Shown one piece after another: positions 15,901-25,088 of a stretch of DNA of 36,642 nt. Position numbers and translations under genes: made by a program. This DNA is from Clostridiales bacterium (GTDB lineage Bacteria > Bacillota > Clostridia > DUOD01): the NCBI GenBank assembly GCA_012838995.1, contig DUOD01000004.1:1-36642 (forward strand), written 5' to 3'. The notes below the pieces were generated by a model, which saw nothing but the letters and a program-made list of their open reading frames with translations, was not told where the DNA came from and did not search any database. Positions within the stretch are counted from its first letter, which is position 1. Each line of letters opens with the position of its first letter.

Positions 15901-16739
15901 TGTCTTAAGACGTAACTTTCCAGGGCGGTTTTGAAATCGAGCACATCGTCCATGTCATAAACGCCCTTCTTGCCTATGATAAAGTTTATTGCCTTTTCCA
16001 CTCCCTTGGCAAAGATAGATCTGTTGAAGGATTCATGGGTAATCTCCAGTTTATCCTCTTCGCTTACGAACAATACCTTATGGATGCCTACGATGCCCCC
16101 GGCTCTTACGGCATGGACGCCTATTTCCTTATCCCGACGCATACCCGTAATGTTTCTGTCCAACACCACCAAGTTTTTTTTGCCTTCCAGTCTCTGGCCC
16201 TTTAATATGCTATCGGCTATCTTCAAAGCGGTAGCCGACGGGGAATCCTTTTTATGCCTATGGTGGGACTCGATTATCTCTACGTCGTAGTCGTCCAGTA
16301 TTCCGGATATGATTTCACAAACAAATCTTAGGACATTTACACCGACGGTTATATTGGGAGCGATTACCGTTCCTACCTTATTTGCAAGGGTAATTGCCCT
16401 TATCCTTTGTATTTGTAACTCGGTAAATCCGGTAGTGCATATTACGGTATTTACCTTGTGTTTTGCCAATACTTCCAGGTTTTTAACCGAAGCCTTCGGG
16501 TCGGTAAAATCAACTGCTACATCCGGTTTGAAAAGCTTTAGGTTGTCTGCAAGGCTGTCCCCACCGGTGACCTTGATGCCGGTATCCCGCGTGTTCAACA
16601 ATTCACCAAGGTCTTTCCCCAGTTTGGAACTTCCAGGACTGGCAACAGCCATCACCAAATCCAGCTTATCGCTGTTTACCATATACCGGGCTATTTCCAA
16701 ACCTGTCTTGCCTAAGCCAATCATGCAAACCTTTGCCAT
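15885..16739 (-). CDS. DapB-family reductase (4-hydroxy-tetrahydrodipicolinate reductase-like)
   Basis: 284 aa, slightly longer than classical DapB. The N-terminal Rossmann fold has CMIGLGKTGLEIARYM. VAVDFTDPKAS and ICTTGFTELQ follow the DapB pattern, and ESHHRHKKDSPSATALKIAD (about residues 158-177) matches the catalytic HHxxKxDAPSGTA motif with Ala in place of Gly. If it is DapB it reduces dihydrodipicolinate with NAD(P)H for lysine, meso-diaminopimelate and spore dipicolinate. No other lysine gene is near, and the substituted motif and GLGKTG loop leave room for a related reductase. A G-rich RBS precedes the ATG. Confidence 0.75.
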   Translation of the reverse strand: MAKVCMIGLGKTGLEIARYMVNSDKLDLVMAVASPGSSKLGKDLGELLNTRDTGIKVTGGDSLADNLKLFKPDVAVDFTDPKASVKNLEVLAKHKVNTVICTTGFTELQIQRIRAITLANKVGTVIAPNITVGVNVLRFVCEIISGILDDYDVEIIESHHRHKKDSPSATALKIADSILKGQRLEGKKNLVVLDRNITGMRRDKEIGVHAVRAGGIVGIHKVLFVSEEDKLEITHESFNRSIFAKGVEKAINFIIGKKGVYDMDDVLDFKTALESYVLRQAEVN

Positions 16740-16854
16740 TGACCATACCCCCCCTTTTATATTAATTTATATACAAAAATACCATTTTGTAACTGACAAC
16801 CTTATTCTACCATGCAGGTTGTTTGTTTGTCAACGAATTTGAAGTTTTTTACAA

Positions 16855-16885
16855 AAAAATTTCAGCCCGTATATACGGGCTGAAA
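16855..16885 (-). terminator. Terminator after the BusR-like gene
   Basis: A perfect 26-base palindrome (16860-16885) directly follows the stop codon. On the minus strand it runs into a seven-base T-tract. Confidence 0.9.
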
Positions 16886-16889
16886 AAAC

Positions 16890-17516
16890 CTATTTTGCAT
16901 TCAAAAATTTATTGACATTTTCCAGTACATTCCCATCGCCTACCACGACCAATACATCGTTGCTTAAGATCTCGGCATAGGGCCCGGGGGATATTATAAT
17001 GTTGTCATCCCGCCTTATGGCGAGAATGGTACCTCCGGTATTTTGCCAAAATTCCAGTTCGGCGATGGTCTTGCCAATGTATTTGGATGTTTCTTCCACC
17101 TTTATTTCCACGAGATTGTAAGGGGTAACATTTTTCAACCGATCGGAATAGTCTATTATCTGAGAAAGGATGCCTTCCAACTGCTTGTCTATCTCCCTTT
17201 TTTCTTGGATGAGCTTCTCCAGCTTTATCTTTAAAGACTCCACCGATTCCATGTAATTGAACCGTTCCAAAAACCTATAGGCCATTTCTTTGGAATGGAT
17301 TTGGGTACCGCTGCCCTGGGATGTACGGACCACGTCCATATTCTGCAGCAGCCCCACCGCTTTCCTGATGGTTTCGGGGGATACATTATAGGTCCCAGCC
17401 AGAATGGAACGTCCCAACAGCCTCTCTCCCGGCTTGAACTCGTTGTTCACTATACGCTGGGCGATATCTAAGGCAATTTGTACGTACCTGGCCCTAGGCG
17501 GTTTTTCGTTGGTCAT
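16890..17516 (-). CDS. GntR-type regulator with RCK_C (TrkA-C) domain, BusR-like
   Basis: 208 aa from the ATG at 17514-17516, chosen because GGAGG lies ten bases upstream; a longer frame would start inside comB. The N-terminal winged helix has NEFKPGERLLGRSILAGTYN and SPETIRKAVGLL. A coiled coil (about residues 90-125; KLIQEKREIDKQLEGILSQI) follows, then an RCK_C domain (about 135-205; KYIGKTIAELEFWQNTGG, ILAIRRDD, ILSNDVLVVVGDG). This architecture is that of BusR, a repressor of glycine-betaine uptake that binds c-di-AMP through RCK_C. The ligand and targets here are inferred; no potassium or betaine transporter is in the window. It probably shares a transcript with comB. Confidence 0.85.
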   Translation of the reverse strand: MTNEKPPRARYVQIALDIAQRIVNNEFKPGERLLGRSILAGTYNVSPETIRKAVGLLQNMDVVRTSQGSGTQIHSKEMAYRFLERFNYMESVESLKIKLEKLIQEKREIDKQLEGILSQIIDYSDRLKNVTPYNLVEIKVEETSKYIGKTIAELEFWQNTGGTILAIRRDDNIIISPGPYAEILSNDVLVVVGDGNVLENVNKFLNAK

Positions 17517-17559
17517 TCTTTTTAAACCTCCATATACAGTAAAGATAAGGGTTGTCGGT

Positions 17560-18276
17560 CTATAGCTTGATGACACCGTCTATGTAACGGGGCACCTTGT
17601 CAATGATGTTTTTCCTCAAACAGTAGTCTATATCCTCTTTAAACCCTGCCTCTAATAACTGGTTGTAGTGATAGGTATCCTTTAATATATCATGGACGTT
17701 ATCACCGTAGACAGAGTATAATTCCCTGCACACAAGTCCCAAGTCATTCAATTCCACATCGGCGCCGCCGTTGATAACTTCATGGATTATCAACCCCGAT
17801 GCCACTATATCGTCCAAGGAAAACCTGCCTTCGGTACCGGCGCAGATAATGGTCACGTCCTCACCGGATTTTGTTATGGCCTCGGCCACGGCCCGTGCGT
17901 TAAGCATACTGCCTATAAATATATCCTTGGCATCGCTGCAATTTTTTATTGCCCGTGTGCCGTTGGTAGTGGTCAGTATTATGGTCTTGCCCTCGATTAC
18001 GTCTTGGGTATATTCCAAAGGTGAATTGGACAAATCAAAACCGTCGATTTTTTTCGCATTCCTCTCTCCCGCCAGCAGTACGGCTTCCCTGTCGTAGTTC
18101 TTGGACATATTAACGGCCTCTTCGATCTCGATGACCGGTATTATGTCCCTACAGCGGTTGTTTATGGCGGTAACCACCACGCTGGTAGCCCTGAGAACGT
18201 CCACAACCACAACTACCCTGTCTTTAATCTCCCTATCTGCAACGCCGCACTGGGTTGCATATACATCTATTCTCAT
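17560..18276 (-). CDS. comB: 2-phosphosulfolactate phosphatase family protein
   Basis: 238 aa. Family motifs are clear: VVVDVLRATSVVVTA near residue 25-40, LLAGERNAKKIDGFDLSNSP (about 67-86), LTTTNGTRAI (about 100-109) and VTIICAGTEGRFSLDD. In methanogens ComB dephosphorylates 2-phosphosulfolactate for coenzyme M; in spore-forming bacteria sulfolactate is a known spore component in some species, which may explain it here (inference). The ATG has an AGGAGG RBS. The BusR-like gene follows 43 bp later on the same strand. Confidence 0.92.
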   Translation of the reverse strand: MRIDVYATQCGVADREIKDRVVVVVDVLRATSVVVTAINNRCRDIIPVIEIEEAVNMSKNYDREAVLLAGERNAKKIDGFDLSNSPLEYTQDVIEGKTIILTTTNGTRAIKNCSDAKDIFIGSMLNARAVAEAITKSGEDVTIICAGTEGRFSLDDIVASGLIIHEVINGGADVELNDLGLVCRELYSVYGDNVHDILKDTYHYNQLLEAGFKEDIDYCLRKNIIDKVPRYIDGVIKL

Positions 18277-18316
18277 GCTATCCTCCTAAAATTTATGCCA
18301 ATTAACCTGTAAATTA

Positions 18317-18344
18317 ATTATACACCATTGTCAAAATTAATCAA
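18317..18344 (-). promoter_or_regulatory. Probable comB promoter
   Basis: TTGATT (18339-18344) and TATAAT (18317-18322) with a 16-bp spacer, 40 bp before the comB start. Confidence 0.6.
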
Positions 18345-18729
18345 GATTGGGAGTATTAAGAGGATTGGCGGTTATCCGGTATATAGGCGGTTATCTATTA
18401 TAAACGGTCATAGAATAAATGGCGGTTTCATGGTAAATAAGCACTATCCGGCAAGTGAGCGTTGTCCGATATATATTAATTATATTTCTGTTTGTAATAA
18501 ACTTTTTTGTTGTTTTTTGTCTAATTAAAATAAAGAAATTTGTCTTTTTGGTCAAAGTATTTTACGGTGCCTTTGCGTAATATAACATCCTTATTATAAT
18601 TATATAGTAGTATAACCTTCAGCATAATATGGTGACTTGTGTAATGCACCATGGATTCCCCGGCCTTCTACCCGACAAAATCCAACATTTTCTACAATTT
18701 TATACAACTTTTCAAGCCCGTTCGCCCTA
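18345..18729. other. Intergenic region between divergent comB and PBP genes
   Basis: No supported gene. A short stretch (about 18360-18470) repeats GGCGGTTATC-like words three to four times. The rest is AT-rich. Confidence 0.5.
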
Positions 18730-18738
18730 TGTTATAAT
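18730..18738 (+). promoter_or_regulatory. Extended -10 promoter element for the PBP gene
   Basis: TGTTATAAT, a perfect extended -10, lies 24 bp before the GTG start, with only a weak -35 (TTTCAA near 18710). Confidence 0.55.
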
Positions 18739-18761
18739 ACAAAAAATAGGAGGGATTGCCT

Positions 18762-20780
18762 GTGGGTAGACATCTAAATAGGCCGTTGATAGCGGTTTTG
18801 ATCGTAACGATTTTATTATCCTTTGTCGGGTGTTCATCGGGACCGACGGCAGAGGATAAGGCAAAGGAATTTCTGGATCATATGGTGGCTCAACAATATG
18901 AAACCATGTATGATATGTTAACCCAGACTTCTAAGGAGTCAATATCTAAACAAGACTTTATAGACCGATATTCAAATATATTAAACGGTATAGGAACGGG
19001 AAAGATACAATACACCCTGCTGACCGACCAAAAGGAAGAGTATCAGGACTACGAGGTTATCCCCTATAAGATTGTAATAACCACCAATACGGTGGGTGAT
19101 TTGGAATTCCGAAATACCATCACCGTGGCGGAGCAGGAAGATGAATGGAAAATCCATTGGGATCATTATTATATATTCCCCGAACTGACCAAGGACGACA
19201 CCGTCAGGGTGTCCCGAATAGCGCCCGAGAGGGGTAATATCCTGGACCGAAACGGTCTTCCCCTGGCGACCAAGGACAGCACACTGGAAGTAGGCGTGGT
19301 AACCGGTCAGATAGAAGATGAAGAAGCATTGCTTGAACAGTTAAGCCAACTCCTTGAAATGGATGCCGACTCCATTAAAAGCAAATATACTGCCGACTGG
19401 GTGAAGCCCGACTGGTTCGTACCCATCAAGGCGCTGTCGGATGCAAGCGTGGAGCTTGTCGATCAGCTAAAGTCCATACCCGGCGTGGTCTTGAAGGAAA
19501 CGGAGCTTAGGGTTTATCCCCTGGGCTATGCCTTCGGACAGGTTGTGGGGCATTTGGGCGAGATAACCGCCGAGGAATTGGAAAGTAAAAAATCCGAAGG
19601 GTACAGGGCGGGCGACCTAATAGGCCGCTCAGGCCTGGAAGCCCGGTTCGAAGATATATTATCCGGTAAGCCGGGATACGAGATCGTCATAATGGACGGC
19701 TCCGGCGAGAAAAAACAGGTGATAGCCAAGGTGGACAAGGAAGACGGCAAGGATATTCGCCTGACCGTCGATTCAGCCATCCAGCGGACGGCCGCTCAGG
19801 CCCTGGAGGGCCATGTGGGCTCCACCCTGGTACTGGATCCCAACACCGGTGAGATACTGGCCATGGCCAGCAGCCCATCCTACGACCCCAACCTGTTCTC
19901 CCACGGTATCACCCCCGACCAATGGCAGGCACTGCAGGAGGATGAGGACAAGCCCATGCTCAACAGGAATATCCATGGCCTGTACCCTCCGGCATCCTCC
20001 ATCAAGCCCCTGGTGGCCGCCATGGCGCTGGATGCCGGTGTTATAGACAAAAACACCACCGTGGATTCCCCCGACGGTAGGTGGCAACTGTCCGACCGAT
20101 GGGGTAACTACTACGTGGACAGGATACAAAGACCCGAAGGGCCGGTGGACTTGTCGGGCGCCATGACATGGTCGGATAACATATATTTTGCCCAGGCGGC
20201 CATTAAGATGGGTGCCCAGAAGTTCGTGGGATACATGGAAAAACTGGGTTTCGGTCGCGATCTGCCCTTTGACCTTAACGTAGCCAAGTCTTCCATATCC
20301 CAAAATACCATCACCGACGGCAGCATACTGCTGGCCGATTCGGGCTATGGCCAGGGCGAGATTTTAACCACACCACTCCATATGGCACTGACCTATACCG
20401 CATTAATTAATGACGGAGATATGCTAAAGCCCATTTTGGTGCTGGATGACCGGGATGAAGGTCCGGCGGCCCAGGTGCTACAAGAGGACATCTTTACACC
20501 CCAGGCCGCAGGCTTAGTAAGGGACGCATTGGTGGACGCCGTCAACCGTCCCAAGGCTTTTGGACAGGGCGCTCAACTGGAAAATGTACTGGTGGCAGGC
20601 AAAACGGGTACCGGTCAAGTGGGTAAAAAGGGTAATATAGGCTGGTTCATAGGATATGCCCCGGCCGATGATCCTAAATACCTTGTATGTACCGTCATAG
20701 AAAATACGCAAAGCGGCAGTACTTCCGCCGTACCCGTTACAAAAACCATTATGCAGCAATTGTTTAAAGAAAATAATTAA
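18762..20780 (+). CDS. Penicillin-binding protein, transpeptidase with MecA-N-type domain
   Basis: 672 aa from GTG at 18762, seven bases after AGGAGGG; a TTG two codons earlier touches the RBS. A hydrophobic start and LSFVGC (Cys 24) suggest a lipoprotein or membrane anchor. An NTF2-like MecA-N domain (about residues 30-140) is followed by a PBP dimer domain (about 150-320) and the transpeptidase. Catalytic motifs are SSIK (412-415), SDN (471-473) and KTG (614-616). It crosslinks peptidoglycan outside the membrane. The architecture matches the PBP3/PBP2a class B group; MecA itself is a horizontally acquired member, but nothing here shows resistance. It is the only long plus-strand gene. Confidence 0.95.
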   Translation: MGRHLNRPLIAVLIVTILLSFVGCSSGPTAEDKAKEFLDHMVAQQYETMYDMLTQTSKESISKQDFIDRYSNILNGIGTGKIQYTLLTDQKEEYQDYEVIPYKIVITTNTVGDLEFRNTITVAEQEDEWKIHWDHYYIFPELTKDDTVRVSRIAPERGNILDRNGLPLATKDSTLEVGVVTGQIEDEEALLEQLSQLLEMDADSIKSKYTADWVKPDWFVPIKALSDASVELVDQLKSIPGVVLKETELRVYPLGYAFGQVVGHLGEITAEELESKKSEGYRAGDLIGRSGLEARFEDILSGKPGYEIVIMDGSGEKKQVIAKVDKEDGKDIRLTVDSAIQRTAAQALEGHVGSTLVLDPNTGEILAMASSPSYDPNLFSHGITPDQWQALQEDEDKPMLNRNIHGLYPPASSIKPLVAAMALDAGVIDKNTTVDSPDGRWQLSDRWGNYYVDRIQRPEGPVDLSGAMTWSDNIYFAQAAIKMGAQKFVGYMEKLGFGRDLPFDLNVAKSSISQNTITDGSILLADSGYGQGEILTTPLHMALTYTALINDGDMLKPILVLDDRDEGPAAQVLQEDIFTPQAAGLVRDALVDAVNRPKAFGQGAQLENVLVAGKTGTGQVGKKGNIGWFIGYAPADDPKYLVCTVIENTQSGSTSAVPVTKTIMQQLFKENN

Positions 20781-20818
20781 TAACTTTAAATATGTAGCCA
20801 TGGTTTAAATTTGGGTTG

Positions 20819-20895
20819 ACCATAGCTCTTTGATTTACCGCAATCTATTATTCCGGTAAAAATAGGGTTTATTGAGCTATGGTTTAATCTTTTTA
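20819..20895 (+). terminator. Terminator after the PBP gene
   Basis: ACCATAGCTC-type arm at 20819-20828 pairs with GAGCTATGGT at 20874-20883, enclosing a second hairpin (20834-20840 with 20854-20860). A T-rich tail follows to 20895. Confidence 0.65.
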
Positions 20896-20988
20896 TTCAT
20901 CGCAGCTTATTAATCAATATAGAAATGTTTTTAGCTTTAAATAAATACTTAACGTAAACACTTTAAGTAATTACTTGAAATAAAGATA

Positions 20989-21522
20989 TTAAACAAATAC
21001 CAGTTTGCAAATGATAAGAGAAGCCATAATCCCGGCCAAATCGGCACACAGGGCGGCTAACAGTGTGTGGCGTGTATTGGTTATACCCACGGAACCGAAG
21101 TACACCGACAGGGTGTAAAATATGGTTTCGGTGGAACCCATCATGGTGGCCGACAACCTGCCCGCAAAGGAATCCGGCCCTACCCTGGTCACCAGGTCGG
21201 TAAACATTCCTAGGGCAGCAACGCCCGACATGGGCCTTATAAGGATGATGGGCAGCACCTCAGACGGCACTCCCAGCCTGGACATAACGGGCGCCAGGGC
21301 ATGGGTTATCAGTTCCATGGCCCCTGAAGAGCGGAATATACCTATAGCCACAAACATGGCCACAAGATACGGTATTATCCTGAGGGAGGTTAAGATGCCT
21401 TCCTTGGCCCCTTCCACGAATACTTCATATACCTTAACGCCTTTACTGTAACCGTAAACTAAAATACCCGATATAAAGAGAGGAATGGCCAAGACGGACA
21501 AAAGGTTTATTATCTTTATCAT
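20989..21522 (-). CDS. spmB: Spore maturation protein B
   Basis: 177 aa hydrophobic protein with a nucleoside-recognition (Gate) domain. Family motifs: YLVAMFVAIGIFRSSGAMEL, VLPIILIRPMSGVAALGMFT and SATMMGSTETIFYTLSVYFG. About five membrane segments. In Bacillus SpmA and SpmB act in spore core dehydration and heat resistance. The gene follows spmA by 12 bp with its own GGAGG RBS. Confidence 0.96.
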   Translation of the reverse strand: MIKIINLLSVLAIPLFISGILVYGYSKGVKVYEVFVEGAKEGILTSLRIIPYLVAMFVAIGIFRSSGAMELITHALAPVMSRLGVPSEVLPIILIRPMSGVAALGMFTDLVTRVGPDSFAGRLSATMMGSTETIFYTLSVYFGSVGITNTRHTLLAALCADLAGIMASLIICKLVFV

Positions 21523-21534
21523 GCCGGCCTCCGA

Positions 21535-22110
21535 TTAAAAGATCCTTTCCAGGGATTTTACCGCCATTATTCCCACTAAGGTAGAACATATCGTGGCTAT
21601 CAACGCGGTGCCTATTATCTCGGTGGGGTTGCCCGACCCTGCCGCACTTCGTATGGCTATAATGGTGGTAGGGATTAGCTGTACCGATGAGGTATTGATA
21701 ACCAAAAAAGTGCACATGGCATTGGTGGCGGTTTTTTTGTCCTTGTTAAGCTGCTGCAGCTCCTTCATGGCCCTAAGGCCAAAGGGAGTTGCTGCATTGC
21801 CCATCCCCAGCATGTTGGCGATAATGTTCATGGTGATGGAGCCCAGGGCTCCGTGGTTCGGGGGCACGTCTTTAAACAATACCCTGGTTATGGGTTTCAT
21901 CAACCTGGATATCCGCGCTATCAGACCGGACTTCCGGGCTATATTCATAAGCCCCAGCCACAACGCATAAATACCGATCAAGCTAAGGGCGAGCTCCACC
22001 GCGCTCTTGGCACTGGACAGGGCGGAATCGGTAACCTCCTGCAGCCGGCCGGTGAATACCGCCACAATAATGCCCATTATTATTAAAAATACCCAAAGGC
22101 TGTTGACCAT
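21535..22110 (-). CDS. spmA: Spore maturation protein A
   Basis: 191 aa, Gate-domain membrane protein paired with SpmB. Recognisable segments: SAVELALSLIGIYALWLGLM, LFKDVPPNHGALGSITMNII, ANMLGMGNAATPFGLRAMKE and NTSSVQLIPTTIIAIR. In Bacillus the operon is dacB-spmA-spmB; dacB is not present upstream here. Strong G-rich RBS. Expression is presumably in the mother cell during sporulation, from family knowledge. Confidence 0.96.
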   Translation of the reverse strand: MVNSLWVFLIIMGIIVAVFTGRLQEVTDSALSSAKSAVELALSLIGIYALWLGLMNIARKSGLIARISRLMKPITRVLFKDVPPNHGALGSITMNIIANMLGMGNAATPFGLRAMKELQQLNKDKKTATNAMCTFLVINTSSVQLIPTTIIAIRSAAGSGNPTEIIGTALIATICSTLVGIMAVKSLERIF

Positions 22111-22638
22111 GGTACCCCTCCCCCAAGGGCCTTGGCGGTGCGGCGGGCTCTGCTTTCACCCTTGACTGCTAATCAGGCTATACTGCCCCTATGCTGCCCT
22201 ACAGACCATATACCCACACCTTTGGGCAGTCCGGTTATCCCGTCAGATAGCCTCTTCAACTGTCCCATAAACAATATGCCCATGCCTTCCGGTTATGTAG
22301 CCCAACCGGCTCTTTGGTGCAGCATCACCCAGTCCATGTATTCAACGTACTTATAACAGTGGCCGACACCGGTACATAAACATCAACATCATAACCCGGT
22401 CCGTTTTTTATCCGTATCCCATTCTGCCCATGATATCACCAATAGACTGGATATGCCATTGCACAGGCTACATCTATCCCCTACCGCCACAGCGTAAGTT
22501 ATAGGGCTACATCGTCTGTTAACCATAAGACCGTGCTGACGATGTGCAGTATTAATAATCCCTAATAGATGATATATAAAAAAGGGAAATTTTAGAACCA
22601 CAGGCGTCAAACTTGCCGGATATCCACCTACCTTTTGT
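22111..22638. other. Intergenic region, one tiny uncertain ORF
   Basis: No convincing gene. A 36-codon minus-strand ORF (22173-22283; MGILFMGQLKRLSDG...) has a GGAAGG just upstream and could be a remnant or small peptide; I do not recognise it. The rest shows nothing. Confidence 0.35.
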
Positions 22639-22992
22639 CTACCGAACCTTTTGCAGAATTTTTACTATCTCTTCAGTCTTTAACACCTTGCCATATGCCA
22701 CAACTTTCCCGTCTACCACCAACGCCGGGGTGGACATGACGCCATAGGACGCAATTTGGGCAAAGTCGGTAACATGTTCAATAGCGGTATCCATACCCAG
22801 CTGGGAAAGGGCTGCCTTTGTGTTTACTTCCAGTTGGTTGCACTTGGCACATCCAGAACCCAGTACCTTAACCGATACACCGGTTTTCCGGGCCGCCTTT
22901 GCTTCTTCCATGGTCTTTGAATCCCGCGCCCCGCAACAAAAGCAGTTGTTTTCTTTTTGACCTTTATTTTTTCCTAAGCCGAATAATCCCAT
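22639..22992 (-). CDS. Thioredoxin-fold redox protein with Cys-rich N terminus
   Basis: 117 aa from the ATG at 22990-22992, with GGAGG eight bases upstream. The C-terminal domain (about residues 40-117) is a thioredoxin fold of the small redox-active disulfide type: GSGCAKC with C48 and C51, cis-proline in MSTPALVVDG (P89). The N-terminal extension has C17, C19 and C20 (NCFCCG). Such proteins are common next to arsenic and metal permeases. It is the last gene of the arsR-permease-ferredoxin set, 103 bp after the ferredoxin gene. A role delivering electrons or metal-bound thiols to the system is inferred. Confidence 0.88.
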   Translation of the reverse strand: MGLFGLGKNKGQKENNCFCCGARDSKTMEEAKAARKTGVSVKVLGSGCAKCNQLEVNTKAALSQLGMDTAIEHVTDFAQIASYGVMSTPALVVDGKVVAYGKVLKTEEIVKILQKVR

Positions 22993-23095
22993 AAACAAAA
23001 CCTCCTAAGCATTTTACTTTCAATATCTTTTGTATTAAAAACCTAAATAAACACAAAAGAATTCAATAAGGGAGATTACACTGCCGCAATAATTT

Positions 23096-23929
23096 TTATC
23101 GCTTGGATGAGCCGTCCATATGTTGCGTTAATGAACAGCTACACATATCTTCACAGCAGTTGCCCTGCCTTCCTTCGAAAAAGGTTTCCAGGTTTTTGGG
23201 CAGACCCTGTGCCTGGGCCGTGGGCATTTCGGACAGTGACTGCGGGCTGTAAATGGCCTTCAGGATACCGTCAATGATCATGGCCTTGGGCGGCTGTTCA
23301 TATTCTCTCCCCTCATAGACAAACACCCGACAGTCTACATCACTACCGCATAGATCACCGCAATCCCCGCAGGCATTTTCCTTAACTTCGGTGCAAATAT
23401 CCCTTCCATTTATACGAATGGTGGGAGAACTGACGAAACGGTACTTCTCTGCCATTTGACGGGATACAATATTAATTTTATTAACTATAATTTTATAGCC
23501 AAGGGTATGCAAAACACCCTCCATTTCTTTAACTGCCTCGTCCAAGATGGAAGCGGTAGCTATACACCGCTGACAGGTATTTAGGTCAAGATAGAGAAAA
23601 TCTATTGTAAGTTGTTTATCGGCTGCAGCAGCTGTAGTTGCAACTGTTGCATCGGCTATATCGGACCGGCAGCAGCGCTCGGGCAGCTGAACAGTCATGC
23701 CCTTTCCCTTTGGCGGTGTCCAGCCGGTGTCATCGCCCGCGTATGTGATAGCGCCTTGAGGGCAGATATTCCCGCAGCCATGGCAGTAATCGATACAGCT
23801 CCCAGGACTTACTACCACCGGCGTAGGAGCCTTTGCCTTGTCATAGACGCCATGGATGCATTTTTTGATGCAGGTGCCACATTCTATACATTGCTGATAA
23901 TCAATAACAGGATACCATGTCTTCGCCAT
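23096..23929 (-). CDS. Ferredoxin fused to a DUF2703 domain
   Basis: 277 aa. The N terminus binds two 4Fe-4S clusters: C14, C17, C20, C24 and C45, C49, C52, C56. After a short linker comes a DUF2703 domain (about residues 105-230): LTIDFLYLDLNTCQRC with C119 and C122, a thioredoxin-like core with VSSPTIRINGRDI, and the Cys-rich ENACGDCGDLCGSDVDCR. The tail has CCEDMCSC. No signal peptide; cytosolic. DUF2703 proteins occur near arsenic and mercury genes but their reaction is not established. The fusion suggests electrons flow from the ferredoxin to a dithiol that handles a metal or metalloid (inference). It starts 14 bp after the permease gene. Confidence 0.88.
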   Translation of the reverse strand: MAKTWYPVIDYQQCIECGTCIKKCIHGVYDKAKAPTPVVVSPGSCIDYCHGCGNICPQGAITYAGDDTGWTPPKGKGMTVQLPERCCRSDIADATVATTAAAADKQLTIDFLYLDLNTCQRCIATASILDEAVKEMEGVLHTLGYKIIVNKINIVSRQMAEKYRFVSSPTIRINGRDICTEVKENACGDCGDLCGSDVDCRVFVYEGREYEQPPKAMIIDGILKAIYSPQSLSEMPTAQAQGLPKNLETFFEGRQGNCCEDMCSCSLTQHMDGSSKR

Positions 23930-23943
23930 TAATAATTCCTCCT

Positions 23944-24957
23944 TTATACAAACAGAAACTGAAATGCGTTAAATATATAGCCAATGATAATAATACCCAC
24001 AGTGACAATGCCTACGAACACACCCAACAGTTTTAGCTTTACCGCCTTACGGAGCATAATCATTGACGGTAGACTTAAAGCCGTCACCCCCATCATGAAG
24101 GATAGGACGGTTCCAAGACCCGCACCTTTGGCAAACAAGCTCTCGGCCACAGGAATGGTACCGAATATATCCGCATACATAGGTACGCCCACGACAGTGG
24201 CCAAGATAACCGAGAAGGGGTTATCGCTGCCTAAAATGGATTGAATAAACTCCTCCGGTATGACGTTATGGATAACCGCACCAATCCCCACCCCTATAAA
24301 AACATAAGGCGCCACCTTTCTTATGGTATGCTTAACCTGATCTTTGGCAAAACTGATACGATCTGCCCGGGTCAATTCCGGTGCTTCAATATCTACGCTG
24401 TCGGCGTTTTTCACAAAGCTTTCCACATACTCCTCCATGCCTAACCTCTCAATTAAGGTACCGCCGACAACCGCAAGAATTAAACCCACAACCACATAGA
24501 TAACGGCAACCTTGCTTCCAAAAATACTCATCAAAAGTATCAGGGAACCCAAGTCAACCAACGGGGAAGAGATTAGGAAGGAAAAGGTAACACCCACCGG
24601 CAATCCGGCACTGGAAAAACCGATAAATAACGGAATGGACGAACAGGAGCAAAAGGGTGTAACAGTACCCAGCAATGCCGCCAGGGAATTGGCCACAACC
24701 CCACGAAACCGCCCTAATATCTTCTTTGTCCGCTCCGGCGGAAAATAACTTTGTATATAAGATATAATAAAAATCAGTACAGATAATAATATAAATATTT
24801 TTATGGTGTCATAAACAAAAAACTGGATACCGCCGCCCAATCGGCCGTTTATATCCAGGCCTGCAGCACAAACCGCCTTTGCTACTAATCTATCCAGCCA
24901 TCTCATCCCCAATATCTCGTTTTGGAAGAACAGCCAGGTGTTTTCTATTGTTTCCAT
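23944..24957 (-). CDS. ArsP/DUF318-family permease
   Basis: 337 aa with about eight to ten membrane helices. The hallmark TPFCSCSSIPLFIGFSSAGL (about residues 99-118) holds the Cys pair of the family; SSPLVDLGSLILL and VPMYADIFGTIPVAESLFAKG are further signatures. Members export organoarsenicals (ArsP) or other thiophilic compounds and metals; the substrate here is unknown. An operator-like site lies 36 bp upstream, so it may be transcribed from a second regulated promoter in addition to reading from arsR. Confidence 0.9.
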   Translation of the reverse strand: METIENTWLFFQNEILGMRWLDRLVAKAVCAAGLDINGRLGGGIQFFVYDTIKIFILLSVLIFIISYIQSYFPPERTKKILGRFRGVVANSLAALLGTVTPFCSCSSIPLFIGFSSAGLPVGVTFSFLISSPLVDLGSLILLMSIFGSKVAVIYVVVGLILAVVGGTLIERLGMEEYVESFVKNADSVDIEAPELTRADRISFAKDQVKHTIRKVAPYVFIGVGIGAVIHNVIPEEFIQSILGSDNPFSVILATVVGVPMYADIFGTIPVAESLFAKGAGLGTVLSFMMGVTALSLPSMIMLRKAVKLKLLGVFVGIVTVGIIIIGYIFNAFQFLFV

Positions 24958-24992
24958 ATGTTACACCCCACTTCCTAACACCGGGACATTAC

Positions 24993-25014
24993 ATCTAAAT
25001 ATTTCGATATATAC
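24993..25014 (-). promoter_or_regulatory. ArsR-operator-like site before the permease gene
   Basis: This 22-bp site matches the site at 25379-25400 at 17 of 22 positions, including ATCTAAA and CGATATATA. The same regulator probably binds both. Confidence 0.6.
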
Positions 25015-25088
25015 TCCTTATATAGAGCCATCCTTCCGATGGCCTTGTAATCATACCTATTACAGTAAATTGTAACATACATATTCAT

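Noticed and set aside
17517-17576. Extended start for the BusR-like gene
   Set aside because: The longer frame begins inside comB and lacks an RBS; GGAGG sits correctly before the ATG at 17516.
22389-22610. 73-codon minus-strand frame upstream of spmA
   Set aside because: No RBS, no hydrophobic or domain pattern, and irregular composition; likely chance.
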